Source of the DNA: Buddleja alternifolia
Lineage: Eukaryota > Streptophyta > Magnoliopsida > Lamiales > Scrophulariaceae
Length of the DNA: 64,000 nucleotides
Direction of reading: 5' to 3'
Assembly (NCBI GenBank): GCA_019426215.1
Contig: CM033399.1
Span: 26,173,022 to 26,237,021, forward strand
Made by a program: the position numbers and the translations under genes. Numbering within the stretch: the stretch's first letter is position 1; each line of letters begins with the position of its first letter. The notes beneath the pieces were generated by a model that was given only the letters and a program-made list of their open reading frames with translations, was not told the DNA's origin and did no database searches. Below, piece after piece: positions 1-10,952 of the stretch.

Positions 1-434
1 GTTGTGTTTCTTTCTTGTCTTCTTGGGGTTTGTTCCACTGAAGGAATTCTTTTAAACTCAACTAGCTTGTGAAACAAGTTGGAGGCTACTCCAACCCTAA
101 AGTGGTCGCCCCTCCTAGGGCTTCCTTGGACTGGGTGGGCTTTTAATTGGCTTGTCTAATTTCTAGCCCATCTGTATATATTTAATTTAAATCCAATTTA
201 AATATAATATATACTATTAATTAATTCCTTTTAATTAATTTACTAATTAAATAATTTAATTTAATCTAATTAAATTAAATATTTAATTAATTGATTTAAT
301 CTAATTAAATCATTCAATCCATTTAATTCTTTCTAAAAGATTTACACAAAAGGATACATCCCATTCGTTTCTTATAGTGCGACTCTTTAGGTTCGTCTCA
401 ATTGGCAAAGGGAGGAATTACCTAAGGATGTGAG
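1..434 (-). mobile_element. Probable LTR fragment of an element nested in the SIRE integrase
   Basis: This stretch interrupts the integrase reading frame just after the TERRNRTLKEVAR motif. It has no coding capacity. It combines a C-rich part (60-160) with a very AT-rich part made of TTAATTAA-like words (180-330). Read on the minus strand it would start TGACACTCACATCC, which fits an LTR start, with CCTAG as a possible target duplication at 435-439. The other end lies outside the window, so the call is an inference. Confidence 0.35.
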
Positions 435-436
435 TG

Positions 437-982
437 TCACCTAGCGACTTCTTTAAGCGTTCTGTTCCGTCGCTCGGTTACTCCATTCTGTTGAGGTGTT
501 CTAGGGGCAGAATACTCATGAAGTATTCCAAAATCTATACAAAACTTCTCAACAAATTGGTTAGTAAATTCAGTTCCTCTATCGCTTCTAATTCTCATCA
601 CCTTTAAATCTTTATAAGTTTGCAGTTGACGAATTAGCGATGTGAGCTTGACATTAGTTTCATCTTTGGTCGCTAGGAATTCTACCCATGTATAGCGAGA
701 TAAATCATCAACTATTACTAGCGAGTACTTTTTACCACTAACACTCATGATTTGAATAGGTCCAAACAAATCTAGATGCAATAGTTCAAGAACTCTAGAA
801 ATAGATAGGTATGGTTTCTTCTTAAAAGATGATTTAACTTGTTTACCCATTTGACATGCATCACATAAGTGATTTTTCTGAAAGGAACCCTTAGGTAATC
901 CCTCTACTAGATTTAGCGATATTAACTTAGAGATTGCCTTAAAGTTGAGGTGATTCATTTTTCTATGCCATAACCAACCCAA
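437..982 (-). pseudogene. Copia integrase (zinc-binding and core), truncated
   Basis: This fragment of copia Pol would insert cDNA into the host genome. It starts with the GAG-pre-integrase/HHCC zinc-binding region (WHRKMNH followed by CDACQMGK). The integrase core follows with the first Asp in LDLFGP, the second Asp in RSDRGTEF and the Glu in PQQNGVTERRN, so the DDE triad is visible. The frame ends at a TGA created by the junction with the DNA at 1-434. A single TAA at 986-988 separates it from the upstream protease frame; without it the two would be one ORF. Confidence 0.85.
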
Positions 983-988
983 TTCATT

Positions 989-1402
989 TTAACTTTTAGC
1001 AACAAAGCGTGTGGGGTTGTTATCAATTATAGAACCCCAATCTACTAAATACACATTATTTGTTTTTTTTCCTCTTAACTTAGGAGACTTAGTCTTAGCG
1101 TCGTTAACATAGCAGAAGTCGCTTGAGAATTTTACTTTAAAGCCTTTATCACAAAATTGACTTATGCTTAATAAATTATGCTTAAGACCCTCAACATAAT
1201 ATACATCACTAATCATGATGTTCCCCCTATGCATGATACCTATACCTTTCATTTTACATTTGGAGTTATCACCGAATATAACTTGAAGACCATTGGCTGC
1301 TTGATAGTTGATCAATAGATCCTTGGAACCCGTCATGTGTCTTGACGATCCACTATCAAAGTACCAAACTGAAGTATCGGCGTCGGCTCTAGGTACCTGC
1401 AT
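989..1402 (-). pseudogene. Copia aspartic protease region of the SIRE-like pol
   Basis: The segment begins near VPRADADTSVWYFDSG. The DSGSSRHMTG motif holds the catalytic Asp-Ser-Gly of copia proteases, which cut the Gag-Pol polyprotein. The following VYYVEGLKHNLLSISQ is the usual protease C-terminal region. It is in the same frame as gag (1973-3625) and as the integrase fragment, but a stop follows AKS at 986-988. It is a decayed part of one polyprotein and not a separate gene. Confidence 0.85.
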
Positions 1403-1415
1403 TTAAAGGACAGTT

Positions 1416-1943
1416 CTAATTCTTCTTAGGTACCCATGTTTTCTTGGGTCCTTCAGTGTTAGTAACTTTGGTTTGAATTAAAACTTTAGGAACCCATATT
1501 TGCCTAGTCTTCATTGTAGGAGTACTGGCCTTCTTGAGTTTCACATTGTGTTGTGTGTGTTGTTTGGGTGTATAATAATATTCTCGATTATAATGGTAAT
1601 CATAATCATAGTTATAATCATAATCATAGTATCGATAATATGATCTTGACTGTCTTGGATATTGACGCTGGTATTTCCTTGGCGCTGGTTTGGGTTGCAT
1701 TTTTTGTGTTGGACGCTTAGCGCTTGATTCACAGTGGTCAGGTTTATCCTTAGTCTTTTGAGCATTTGGATGAACCCGTCTTTGTGAATCATTTGCTTTC
1801 GCCTTACCCTTGCCTAAGTCAGCTTTGGCTTTCTCATTTAGCCTCGTACCATTGTCGCCTGGTTCATTCAGTGTTTGACTTTGTGAACCTTTCTCAACAA
1901 AGAAAACACCCTTTTCTTTGTTGTTTGCCATAACCTTAGACAT
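1416..1943 (-). pseudogene. Gag-protease linker with Tyr/Asp-rich tract (SIRE-like)
   Basis: This open segment lies between gag and protease but in a different frame from both, so one indel near 1975-1985 and another near 1403-1415 appear to have shifted it. Upstream of its first Met the same frame continues as GLGCDKFGQKSK, which joins the end of gag naturally. The N-terminal half is rich in Lys, Asn and Gln. The middle (1565-1640) encodes a low-complexity Tyr/Asp/Asn tract from repeated ATAATCATAGTT-like words. The end repeats a WVPK motif (RQIWVPK, KKTWVPKKN). No enzyme domain is visible. Confidence 0.7.
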
Positions 1944-1972
1944 TTTTGATTTTTGACCAAATTTATCACAAC

Positions 1973-3625
1973 CTAAACCGGTCTTTCACCAAAAAGCCTA
2001 GTTACCTCAGTCACATTATCCAACTTTCTTGAAGCTTTTGATAATGATGAGACGAGCTGCTCTAATTTAGCAAGTCTAGCAATCAGATCAGCTTCTCTAC
2101 TGACTATTATATCAAGATCGCTTTTCAATTGAGTAATCTCACTTTCAAGCGATTGGTTCTTCTCAATGCATTGTTGCTGAACTTGCAACTCTGCTTTGAG
2201 CGTTACTTTATCACTTTTGAGTGATGAGATAATAGCGAAGTGATTTTGATATATTTTGGCGGCATCTTGACAATCTTTATAATATTTATTAACTTTGTCA
2301 AGTAATTCATCATAAGAAAGAGGATGAGATAATTCAGTGTTTACCTTAGATAGCGAATCGTCAGACGCTTCATCATCTCTTGCCATGAGAAAAATCAACG
2401 CTGAGTCTCTTGTAGGCTTATCATCACTGCTTTCATCTGTTGATTCCAAATCGTCTTCAGGTGCGGAGAATGGTTCAGATTCTGCTAGCAAACCTTGTTG
2501 ACGAAGGTTGCTCCTGAATTGATTTCTATTCGCATAGTTTTGCCTTGTGGGCTTAGACACATTTGGATAAGGACAATTTACCAGGTAGTGCCCTGGTTTT
2601 CTGCAATTATAACACAAATTAGTTTTTATTTTCTGTTCAGTGGTTAATCGCTTGGAAATGACTGGCGCTGAGAGATTCTGAGTAGGAGACTGTGGCGCTT
2701 GATATGGAACTGGCGCTAATGGTTGAGGTGCTGAGTACACTGGCGCTTGATACTGAGGCGCTGGTGCAGGGGGGGTTTGAAATGAAGTTTTTCCAATAGG
2801 ATTTCTCTTCTCATATCTTAGAAATTTCTTGAATTTCTTGACCAATAAATCCATCTCTTTTTCCTCATTGGATTCTGTTGATTTCACCTCACTAATCGCT
2901 TTACTCTTACTCTTAGTGGTAGCAATTAAAGCTCCTGATTCAGTCGCTGAAGTCGATGTGTCGTTGACTTCACCCAATTCAAATTCAAATGCCTTTAATT
3001 CTGAAAACACATGTTCTGGAGTAAGAGTCTCCAATGTCTGTGATTCTCTCATAGCAACAGTCTTGATTAAATACTTGCTTGGAAGACTTCTAAAAATCTT
3101 ATTGACCATTTTCTTGTTGGTCAATTCCTTGTCTAATGACGCTAACTCTGTAATGAGCAAAGTAAACCTTGCGTCCAATTGTTCTAGCGTCTCATTGGTC
3201 TGCATCTTAAAATGTTCAAATCTTTGCATGACTATGGAGAGCCTGTTCTCCTTCATCTGTGTTGAACCTTCACACACTATAGTCAACTTATCCCATATCT
3301 CTTTTGAAGTCTTACATTGTTTAATCTTGTTGAATAATGCATCGTTATCTCCTAATGCTGAGTACAGTGCACTTCTTCCAACATTATCTAGATTAGCTCT
3401 TTTTCTATCATCTGGCGTCCATTCTAACTTGGGTTTCTCGACATATCCATCTGGAGTGGCTTCATCAGCTCCAGGTGCTCGAGTTATCACTTTCATGATC
3501 TTAATTGGGCCATTTGAAATTACAAAACACATTTCATTATCGCAAGAACATAAATACGCGAATGCTCTAAGTTTCCAAGAATCATAGTTTGACTCTACCA
3601 ACTTAGGCATTCTGTTAAAAGCCAT
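1973..3625 (-). CDS. Gag polyprotein of SIRE-like copia element
   Basis: This 550-residue ORF encodes the structural Gag that packages element RNA. The N-terminal half is the copia Gag (UBN2-type) region, starting MAFNRMPKLVESNYDSWK and containing SKEIWDKL and ETLEQLDARF. A CCHC zinc knuckle, CYNCRKPGHYLVNC, lies at about residue 339 after a Pro/Ala/Gln-rich stretch. The last ~120 residues are heptad-like (DELLDKVNKY, then ESEITQLKSDL and ADLIARLAKLEQL), a coiled coil as in SIRE Gags. The start Met lies ~100 bp inside the PBS. It ends at a TAG after GERPV that is probably due to a frameshift, because the linker continues in another frame. Gag itself looks intact. Confidence 0.85.
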   Translation of the reverse strand: MAFNRMPKLVESNYDSWKLRAFAYLCSCDNEMCFVISNGPIKIMKVITRAPGADEATPDGYVEKPKLEWTPDDRKRANLDNVGRSALYSALGDNDALFNKIKQCKTSKEIWDKLTIVCEGSTQMKENRLSIVMQRFEHFKMQTNETLEQLDARFTLLITELASLDKELTNKKMVNKIFRSLPSKYLIKTVAMRESQTLETLTPEHVFSELKAFEFELGEVNDTSTSATESGALIATTKSKSKAISEVKSTESNEEKEMDLLVKKFKKFLRYEKRNPIGKTSFQTPPAPAPQYQAPVYSAPQPLAPVPYQAPQSPTQNLSAPVISKRLTTEQKIKTNLCYNCRKPGHYLVNCPYPNVSKPTRQNYANRNQFRSNLRQQGLLAESEPFSAPEDDLESTDESSDDKPTRDSALIFLMARDDEASDDSLSKVNTELSHPLSYDELLDKVNKYYKDCQDAAKIYQNHFAIISSLKSDKVTLKAELQVQQQCIEKNQSLESEITQLKSDLDIIVSREADLIARLAKLEQLVSSLSKASRKLDNVTEVTRLFGERPV

Positions 3626-3726
3626 AATGAGATGTTTAAGAGAAAATTTTAAAGCGACTAAGTTTTTTTAAAAATGGATCTAAACAAGCAGTTACGCTCG
3701 AAAACACTTAGGTTTCAACTTCAACT

Positions 3727-3738
3727 GCTTTGATACCA
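3727..3738 (-). other. Primer-binding site, initiator Met tRNA type
   Basis: On the minus strand the bases read TGGTATCAAAGC, close to the usual plant copia PBS TGGTATCAGAGC. It lies just inside the LTR edge at 3742 and upstream of gag, which fixes the element's orientation. Confidence 0.85.
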
Positions 3739-3741
3739 CTT

Positions 3742-5237
3742 GGTGGTCCCAAGTGGCATACGAAAAAGTCTAGAAGGGGGGAGGGGGAGGGCTTGAATAG
3801 ATCCTGAAATCTTTTTCGACTTCAAAAATTCCATACCACTTTTAAAGATGTGAACGCTTAGGTCAGGCGCTTCAGTAAAGATAACTTAGACTTAGTGATT
3901 TTAGCGATTTACCTAAGTAGGGTAAAGCTTGAATCGCTTAATCAGGGTTAGCACAGCGGAAATGATTTTAAAGCTTTAGCATTCGTTTTAATTAAATAGT
4001 CGCTTAGCAGATTAGCTTGTCTTTTTCAAAATAAATAATATAATAAAAATAAGACAATAATAAAAGTAAATGACACAAGAAATTGTAAGGTTCACTGGGT
4101 GATGTAATCCCAACTACGTCCTTCTTCTCCTTTTTCACTTGGAGGAAATTTACTAAGTTGATTATCAAAGAATCACATAGAATCTTCTACAAGGTAGTAA
4201 ATAAATGAAAATGATCTCGGGCTCCTTGATCACACAGAATTCAGCACCAATGAAAATCTTCTTTTACAAGCTTCTCTCACTCAGAAATACTGCCTGTAAG
4301 GGGTTTCAACAACTTTCTCACTCAGATGAAAGGTTGAGGATTTTATCACAATGGTTTGTTTGTTTTTGGAAAGATCAAACAACTTGGAATATCTCAGTAA
4401 GAATTTAGGTTTCTTCTTTGGAAGATGTTTGAGATATTTGTGATTGTATGGAATGTATGTAAAAAGCTTGAAAGATTTTTGTCTATGGAGTTTCTAAGCT
4501 TTTTCTTTGAAAGAGAATTTCAACAAAGTTTCTTGTGCATGTACGTATGTCTCTATATTTAGGGTTTGCTGGGAGTAAGGTATTTATAGGCAATTCTTAG
4601 GATCTGTCCGTTGGACACATGTGAGAGCGTGCCTTTCACGCGGCGCGTGATTCTACCTTTTCTCTGACATTCCTGAAATCCTGCTGGTTCCGATTGGACT
4701 GGAGCAGCTATAAACTCTGAATTTCTGACAGCCTAGTCAAAAGGTGGCTTGTCCACAAGTCATAATAGCTTATCACATTTAATGCTCTTATCAGGCATTT
4801 AATGCATTTGAATTTATTTCCCGTTGGAAATAAATGTCCGTTGAATGATTGCATTTAAGTCCTTCATGACTTGAGGAATTATTTCAGGTGAATTCGATAT
4901 TGATCGCTGACTTGCTTTGAGCGCTTGATCCACAAATCCTGAAATAGTCCTTTAGCGTTTGACAGTCACTAAGAACAAATCTTTATCTTCATTTGACTTC
5001 AGACGCTGATCTTCAACTTCTTCTCTAATGGACTCACCTAGAATTCTATTAGTGATTCGGTATCTAATACTTAGTCTAAAATCTATAAAGATAAAAATTA
5101 CAAGCCTAATTAAAATTACATACTTTCAAACGCTTATACAATTGATCTATGAAACATAAACTTACATTATATTTTTGGGGTCTAACATAAAATCTTATCT
5201 TGTCATCATCAAAACATCTAACATGAAATTCCTAACA
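3742..5237 (-). repeat. 5' LTR of the SIRE-like element
   Basis: About 1.5 kb of non-coding DNA runs between the PBS and a clear minus-strand LTR start (TGTTAGGAATTTCATG). The plus strand runs from TGGTGG to CCTAACA. It should hold the element's promoter. A promoter-like AT-rich stretch occurs at 4550-4600. The target duplication cannot be checked because the other LTR is outside the window. Confidence 0.75.
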
Positions 5238-6065
5238 GATCTCAATGTTTGTTAGGATGGTCTCATAAAATATATGTGAATAGAGTTCTAGAAAGATGTA
5301 AGATGGAAATGTTCAGGAAAGATAGTTCCAATTTAGAAGGGAGATATGTTTGGCATTATGAAAAGTCCAAAGAATGAATTGGAACAAGAACATATGAAAA
5401 GAATTCATTATATATTTAATGTTGAGAGTTTGATGGATTTTCAAACTTTTATTGTATCACAGTCTTCTTGAAAAAACGACAAGTATTTTAAGGGTGCTAT
5501 GCATATAAAAATTATGTGTTTTGTCGTCAAAAGAAGAATTCAGAAACAAAGAGTATCAATCAAAATATTCTAGCACCATTTGCCCAAGATATTAATGAGC
5601 ATGTCGAAAGAAAGGCATTATAGATTACCGCCTAAGATATTAACGAACATATCGAAAGAATGGGTATATTATAGGACGTCATAATTGAATTATATTATAT
5701 GCATATTAAATTATCATGTGATACTCTTGAGCTCAATTAAGTTTTTCTGAAATCTCCTGGTTTTCTATATTGTATACATTATGGAATAGAAGTATGATAA
5801 CGGGAGTCGTCTTTGATAAAGACATTAAAAGTTGGACCTTTATGTTATCTTCATTAAGGATCATGATTAATTAGAAATTAGTGTAGTAGTACACGGAAGG
5901 GACTATGTTGAGCTAAATGACGTACAACCGCCATGACTCGCATTACTTTTGATTTAATCATGATATAAAAGTATAGCCAATTGATGGAAGATTTAGAATA
6001 ATTTTATTGTGCACATTATGTTTATTCTAAATCATAAAAGTAAATATATGAGCCAAGTGGGAGAA
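5238..6065 (+). mobile_element. 3' internal remnant of a copia-type or LARD element
   Basis: No open frame survives. The stretch ends with AAGTGGGAGAA, a polypurine tract typical of copia elements, directly before the LTR at 6066. The text before it (5870-5960) resembles the non-coding tail that follows pol in such elements. The SIRE-like element abuts it at 5237, so the upstream part may lie on the far side of that insertion, outside the window. Confidence 0.5.
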
Positions 6066-7073
6066 TGTAAGAAATATTATGCCTCATATATTAAATTACA
6101 CATTATTATTTTGTCAATATTAAAGTCTATTTGACAAAATAATTAATTGTTTAATATTATGTGATTAAATCCTAATTGGTTAGTGAAAAGACATGAATTT
6201 ACGTAATGTAAAGTCATGACTCTAAGTGAATAAGAGTCTTGATGGAAGGCAACTCTTAGAGTTTTAATATAAAGAGGATTGATCCTCTCTCTACCTCTCT
6301 ACACTCTACGTTACGTAAAAGCCAGAAAACATTCTGATAAAAGTATACGCTATATTCTCCATCACTGAAGAGGGGTTAAGGGAGAGAAATCAGTCTTCCT
6401 CAGAAGACTTCGCAGCAAATCAACGATAAAAGACTACCAATAAAAGTCATGGATAAAGGTTAGGCTGCGTATGGTTATGTTTTCTGAATTGCATTTTCAT
6501 TTTCTGGATCACCAGAAAATGAAAATGCACATTTCTAGGTAAATTCTATAAAAAATACTTCAATTTTAAATCCTACTAAACATTCCCCTGTACAACAACC
6601 AATCATTTCACCCTTTCAATCAATTCACAATCTTTCATCATTAATTACACTATCCCACTTTTCAACTAATTATCTTTCTTAGTTTATCATATTTTATAAT
6701 AAGTAAATATATATGTATATGTATATATACACACACATACTTTATATCAAATCATTCATATATATATATATACACACACATTCATAATTAATTCAATCAC
6801 TTCATATATCAAATCCCAATAAAATCCAACTTTATGTCACATCAAACACCACTTCCAATTATTTTCTAAAAACACATCCAAACAAACAATAAAAGTCAAT
6901 ATTTTCACACGAATTTCTATAATACAAATTTTTCAAAAAAAACTCAGAATTTAACTCAGAAAACATAACCATACGGAGCCTTAGTGTTTTATTCATTATG
7001 ATTATTGAATTATGTGAAAATCATGAAATTCACGATTATGGGAATCATGTAACTGTATGAAATTTAACTTACA
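6066..7073 (+). repeat. 3' LTR (interrupted by a MITE) of the copia-type remnant
   Basis: The LTR starts TGTAAGAAATATT right after a polypurine tract and ends AACTTACA, giving the short terminal inverted repeat TGTAAG/CTTACA. Without the 518 bp MITE and its duplicated TTA it is about 487 bp. No primer-binding site follows, so it is a 3' LTR. Confidence 0.65.
6463..6980. mobile_element. PIF/Harbinger (Tourist-like) MITE
   Basis: The ends are long terminal inverted repeats: the left starts GGCTGCGTATGGTTATGTTT and the right is its complement, ending ACCATACGGAGCC. Flanks are TTA on both sides (6460-6462 and 6981-6983), the 3 bp duplication of PIF/Harbinger elements. It has no ORF and sits inside the LTR at 6066-7073. 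Confidence 0.9.
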
Positions 7074-7339
7074 GGGGGAGACTCCATTTCTTAAGAGGGT
7101 GGACACGACTTTAGATATATTTAATATTCCTTCAAATTGATTCACCTGCTGCATCAGTAGGACTTTCATTTTCTTTTTAAAAAAAATTAGGAAAATTTTC
7201 TTCAATCAAAATTCATTTGATTAAAAAACAAAAAAAAATTCTTGACCTTATCGAACCAATCGATTTAGTTTGATTTTCGATCAAGTTTTGATTAATCAAA
7301 ATTTTGGTTGGGTTTTCAATTAAATAGCCTAAATTCACA
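7074..7339. other. AT-rich spacer, no gene seen
   Basis: Short flank between two retroelements with A and T runs. Nothing coding or structured was recognised. Confidence 0.5.
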
Positions 7340-7344
7340 CTAGT

Positions 7345-7541
7345 TCTTAGAAAAACAAATTCAGAGATAAAAAACGAATTCATTGTATTATTGAATAATG
7401 CTGAAGTACAATTTCTAACTTAAACAAACAAAAACTAATAGGCTACTATTTATAGAAAAGCCTCAACGGCTATTAACTAAACTTAGCCTAACTAACAAGC
7501 TGATTAAGTAAATTACTAAAGTACCGCTTATTCTCTTGACA
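7345..7541 (-). repeat. 3' LTR of the copia element
   Basis: This 197 bp repeat matches the halves of the 5' LTR at 12399-12530 and 14028-14092 with only a few differences. On the minus strand it follows the polypurine tract directly. Confidence 0.9.
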
Positions 7542-8131
7542 CTCCCCCTCAAGCTTGGTGTTAGGATAAGGATTATACACATCAAGCTTGCTAACAAGAA
7601 TCCGAAATTGAGCTTTCCATAAGGGTTTAGTCAATACATCAGCAAGTTGCTGATCAGATTTAACAAATCCAGTTTTAATGCTTGCATCTTGTATCTTTCC
7701 TCTGATGAAGTGGCAATCTAGATCAATGTGTTTGGTACGCTCGTGAAACACTAGATTTAAAGATATGTAGAGGGCAGCTTTGTTGTCACAGTTGAGAGTT
7801 GCAGGATGCAAACTAGATACTCCAAGATCTTAAAAAATTCATTGCAGCCACATTAATTCACAAGAAGTAGTTGCCATAGACCGATACTCAGTTTCTGCAC
7901 TGCTTCTAGAGACTGTGTTTTGTTTTTTTGTTTTCCAAGATAGTAATGACTCTCCAAGTTTGATACAAGAAGTAGTTGCCATAGACCGATACTCAGCTTC
8001 TGCACTGCTTCTAGAGACTTTGTTTTTTTTTGTTTTGTTTTCCAAGATAGTAATGACTCTCCAATTTGATACAACATCCAATGAGAGATTTTCTGCTCAT
8101 AGGGCAACTTGCCCAGTCTGAAACACTCCAT
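7488..8131 (-). pseudogene. Copia RNase H domain, broken, with internal tandem duplication
   Basis: The C-terminal RNase H of Pol would remove RNA from the RNA/DNA hybrid. Visible motifs are [21 protein letters not shown], and further on LNCDNKAALYI, ERTKHIDLDCHFIR and LADVLTKPL. The [17 protein letters not shown] segment is present twice, because a unit of about 105 bp (7861-7965) is repeated at 7966-8071. The duplication, frameshifts and T-run length changes break the frame. Confidence 0.85.
7861..8071. repeat. Two-copy ~105 bp tandem duplication inside RNase H
   Basis: The two units, both beginning CAAGAAGTAGTTGCC, differ at only a few sites, mainly in the lengths of T runs. The unit encodes the AEAEYRS active-site neighbourhood, so the duplication is fatal for the enzyme and occurred in this copy. 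Confidence 0.85.
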
Positions 8132-8149
8132 GCCTCCAGTTTCAGCATA

Positions 8150-9165
8150 CTATTTGTAGACAACAAAATGCCATCTCCCGCAGTGCATTTGATGTACTTG
8201 AGAACTTTTTTCACTACTTCCATGTGAGTTTTTGGGACAGTGCATAAATTGACTAAGATTCTGCACAATGTAACAAATGTCAGTCCTAGTGGAGCTTAAG
8301 TAAATAGGCTTTCCCACTAGGCTTTGATAGCTGCTTATGTCAAATAAAATAGGACCAGTTTCAAGTTTTGATCCAATGCTTTGATCATACTCAAAACTTA
8401 TTAGTTTAGTATTAGGATCAATTGGAACATTTACAGGTTTACAACCTGTAAGACCAACTTCTTTGAGAATATCAAGGGCATATTTTCTCTGATTTAGCAC
8501 TATGCCCTTAGATGATCTAGCCACTTCTATGCCTAAGAAAGTATTGTAACTTCCCCAAATCTTTCATATAAAACTTACTCTGCAGAAGAGATTTAACATC
8601 AGATATCATTTTTGCACAGCTACCAGTGACTAAGATATCATCCACATATACAAGTAATGTAACAATATTTGATCCTTCACTTTTTGTGAACAAAAAGTAG
8701 TCACTGAATGATTGAGAGCAACCTGCAGTAAGAAGAGCCTCAGTGAACTTAAAGTTCCATTGTCTAGGGGCTTGTTTAAGCTCATACAGGCTATTGAGCA
8801 ATCTACAAACTTTATTCTCCCCCTGATTGCCAAAGCCTGGAGGAGGAAGCATGCATGTAAACTTCTTCAAGCAAGTCAAGTTGCAAAAATGCGTTTGTGA
8901 AATCCATTTGATCAATAATCCAATTTTTTATAGAAGCTAGAGCAATCACAGACCTCACAGTGACCATTTTTGCCATTGGAGAAAAGGTTTCATTATAATC
9001 CAAGCCTTCTTTTTTATTGTATCTTGCTTTATGTTTGTTAATGCTCCCATCAGGATTGTATTTAATCCTATAAACCCATTTGCATCCTATAGGATGCTTG
9101 CCAAGTGGAAGAGTAACCATTTCCCAGGTTTTGTTTAGAGCTAAAGCCTGCATCTCTTGCAGCAT
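8150..9165 (-). pseudogene. Copia reverse transcriptase, frameshifted
   Basis: The RT domain is split over at least three frames. The first (8812-9165) has NKTWEMVTLP, GCKWVYRIKYN and DQMDFTNAFLQ. The second (8517-8915) has SLYELKQAPRQWN and the catalytic YVDDILVTG. The third (8150-8524) holds LDILKEVGLTGCKP and the YQSLVGKPIYL connection region. Motif order matches plant copia RT. The normally following AFLHG-type word is AFLQLDLLEEVYM here. Confidence 0.9.
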
Positions 9166-9207
9166 GGCTTCTTCCCATTGTTTGTGTCCTATGGCTTCTT
9201 CAAAAGA

Positions 9208-9689
9208 CTATGGTTCAGTTTCAATAGATAAAACAGTCAGAAAGTACCCATACTCCTTGGATATGGAAGAAAACTCCACATAATTGCTAACATGATGAGT
9301 AGTGAAACTAGTAGTATTGGATATAGTAGGACATAGATAGTCCACAGTCCATTTAGGAGGGTGAACTTCTCTTGTAGACCTTCTAAGATGATGTTCTTCA
9401 TCAGTAGGCAAAGAAGGAGTAGTAGTGTTTTCAATAGGAGAATGTTCATGATCAGAAATGTTATCATTAGAAGAATCATTTTCATGAGATGAAGACATCT
9501 CAACAGTATCATAATCTTCAAACTCAAGGTTTGAGGAAATAAAGGTGTTAGGAGTAGTCTTAGACACAAAAAAGAGGAAAAAATTGTTTCATGAAAGATA
9601 ACATCTCTAGATAAGAGAAAGGTGCTACCGTTAATATCAAGAAGCTTATAAGCCTTTTGAGTATCTGAATAACCTATAAACACACACAT
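9208..9689 (-). pseudogene. Integrase C-terminal / spacer region of the copia pol
   Basis: The segment begins CVFIGYSDTQKAYKLLD and continues FLLSRDVIFHE, the conserved copia integrase C-terminal (GKGYK-type) region. A hydrophilic Ser/Asp-rich spacer follows and contains RRSTREVHPPKW, a motif usually found just before RT. Two overlapping frames cover it, so at least one frameshift is present. Confidence 0.75.
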
Positions 9690-9872
9690 TCGTGATTTAG
9701 GTTGAAATTTGTTTATCTAAGGTAAAATTTTAGCATAACTCGGGCAGCTAAAGACTTTTAAGTGTAAAAGAGATAGATCTTTATTGTATAAAATAGATAA
9801 AGGTGTTTTACCTTGTATGACAAGAGAGGGAGTTCTGTTGATTAGATAAGTGGCTGTCAAGATGCACTCACC

Positions 9873-10941
9873 CTATTTTAGAGGTACATGAGATTGGAAC
9901 ATAAGTGCTGTTGCAACATTCAACAAGTGTCTGTGTTTGCTCTCCACTGTTCCATTTTGCTGTGGAGTATAAGCCATAGAGGTTTGATATATAACACCAA
10001 GTTGGGAAAAACGATCTACAACTTTTGTGCTCAAGAATTCTTGGCCTCTGTCAATTCCTAAAGTCTTCACACAAGAATTAAACTGAGTTTTAATGAACTA
10101 AAAGAAGGATTTGACATAGCTTAGAGCTTCAGATTTACATTGTAATAAGAAGGTCCAGGTAGTTTTGGAATAGTCATCCACAACAATAAGAAAGAATCTC
10201 TCATTTTTGTAAGTAGGAACTTTATAAGGATCCCAGATATCAGCATGCACTAACTCAAACACATGTGTAGTAAAAGAGCTTCTGCTAGAAAGAAAAAGTC
10301 ACCTAGAATGTTTAGCCAGAGGACATACAATGAAACGTAAATTCTTATTGCTCAATGAAACGTAAATTCTTATTGCTCAAAGTATTTCCAACAGAAGGTA
10401 ACAAGGACAATGTAGAAAAAGATAAATGCCCTAACCTCAAATGCCACAACATAGAATCAGAAAGGTTTTCACTGTTGTTGCAGCTATTATTCCTTATTAC
10501 AATATTTGAAGTAAAACTAGAGTGATTAGAGGAATTGTATTGAAAAACATCATTTAAATCACTAGCTGGAACAAGATAGTATAAGCCATTATCTTCTTTA
10601 CCAATCCTCTTTATCCTACCAGTTTGTAAATCCTGAAATAGACGAAAATTAGGATAAAAAGAGAAAAAGCAGCTGTTATCAGAGGTGAATTTAGACAGGG
10701 ATAGGAGATTGAATTTGAACTCAGGTATATATAACACCTTTTTGAGGACTAAGTTGGGGCTTATACTAACATCTCCTACTTGAGTGACAGAAGTAACACT
10801 ACCATCAGGCATTTTAACAGAAGCCATAAGTTTAGAACAGGTGGAAAACAAGTTTAAATTGCATGTCATATGTTCATTGGCCCCACTGTCAATGATCCAA
10901 GAACTTTGAATGGTGGAGGCCAAAAAACAAAAGAGTTCCAT
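9873..10941 (-). pseudogene. Copia protease, pre-integrase and integrase core fragments
   Basis: At 10345-10941 the protease motif is SSWIIDSGANEHMT, followed by VLYIPEFKFNLLS and the pre-integrase WHLRLGHLS. At 9873-10070 the core has GIDRGQEF, AYTPQQNG and the Glu in TVESKHRH. The region between is out of frame. A direct repeat of about 24 bp (10330-10379, word ATGAAACGTAAATTC) disrupts the frame after the pre-integrase part. Confidence 0.8.
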
Positions 10942-10952
10942 GTTTACCCATG

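Larger units (their letters stand above)
435..5237 (-). mobile_element. SIRE-like Ty1/copia retrotransposon, 5' part (LTR, PBS, gag, protease, integrase)
   Basis: Read on the minus strand the order is LTR (5237-3742), primer-binding site, gag with a zinc knuckle and a coiled coil, a linker, protease, then the integrase core, where the element is broken at about 435. The long LTR (~1.5 kb), the LTR start TGTTAGGAATTTCATG followed by a GATGATGACAA word, and a large coiled-coil gag are typical of the SIRE/Maximus lineage. Gag is open. Downstream, pol carries two compensating frame changes and one in-frame stop, so this copy is inactive but not ancient. Reverse transcriptase, RNase H and the 3' LTR are not in the window. 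Confidence 0.85.

Noticed and set aside
2829..3587. 252-codon plus-strand ORF
   Set aside because: It is the exact antisense of the SIRE-like gag. Its Leu/Ser-rich composition is the reflection of gag codons, and no motif is present.
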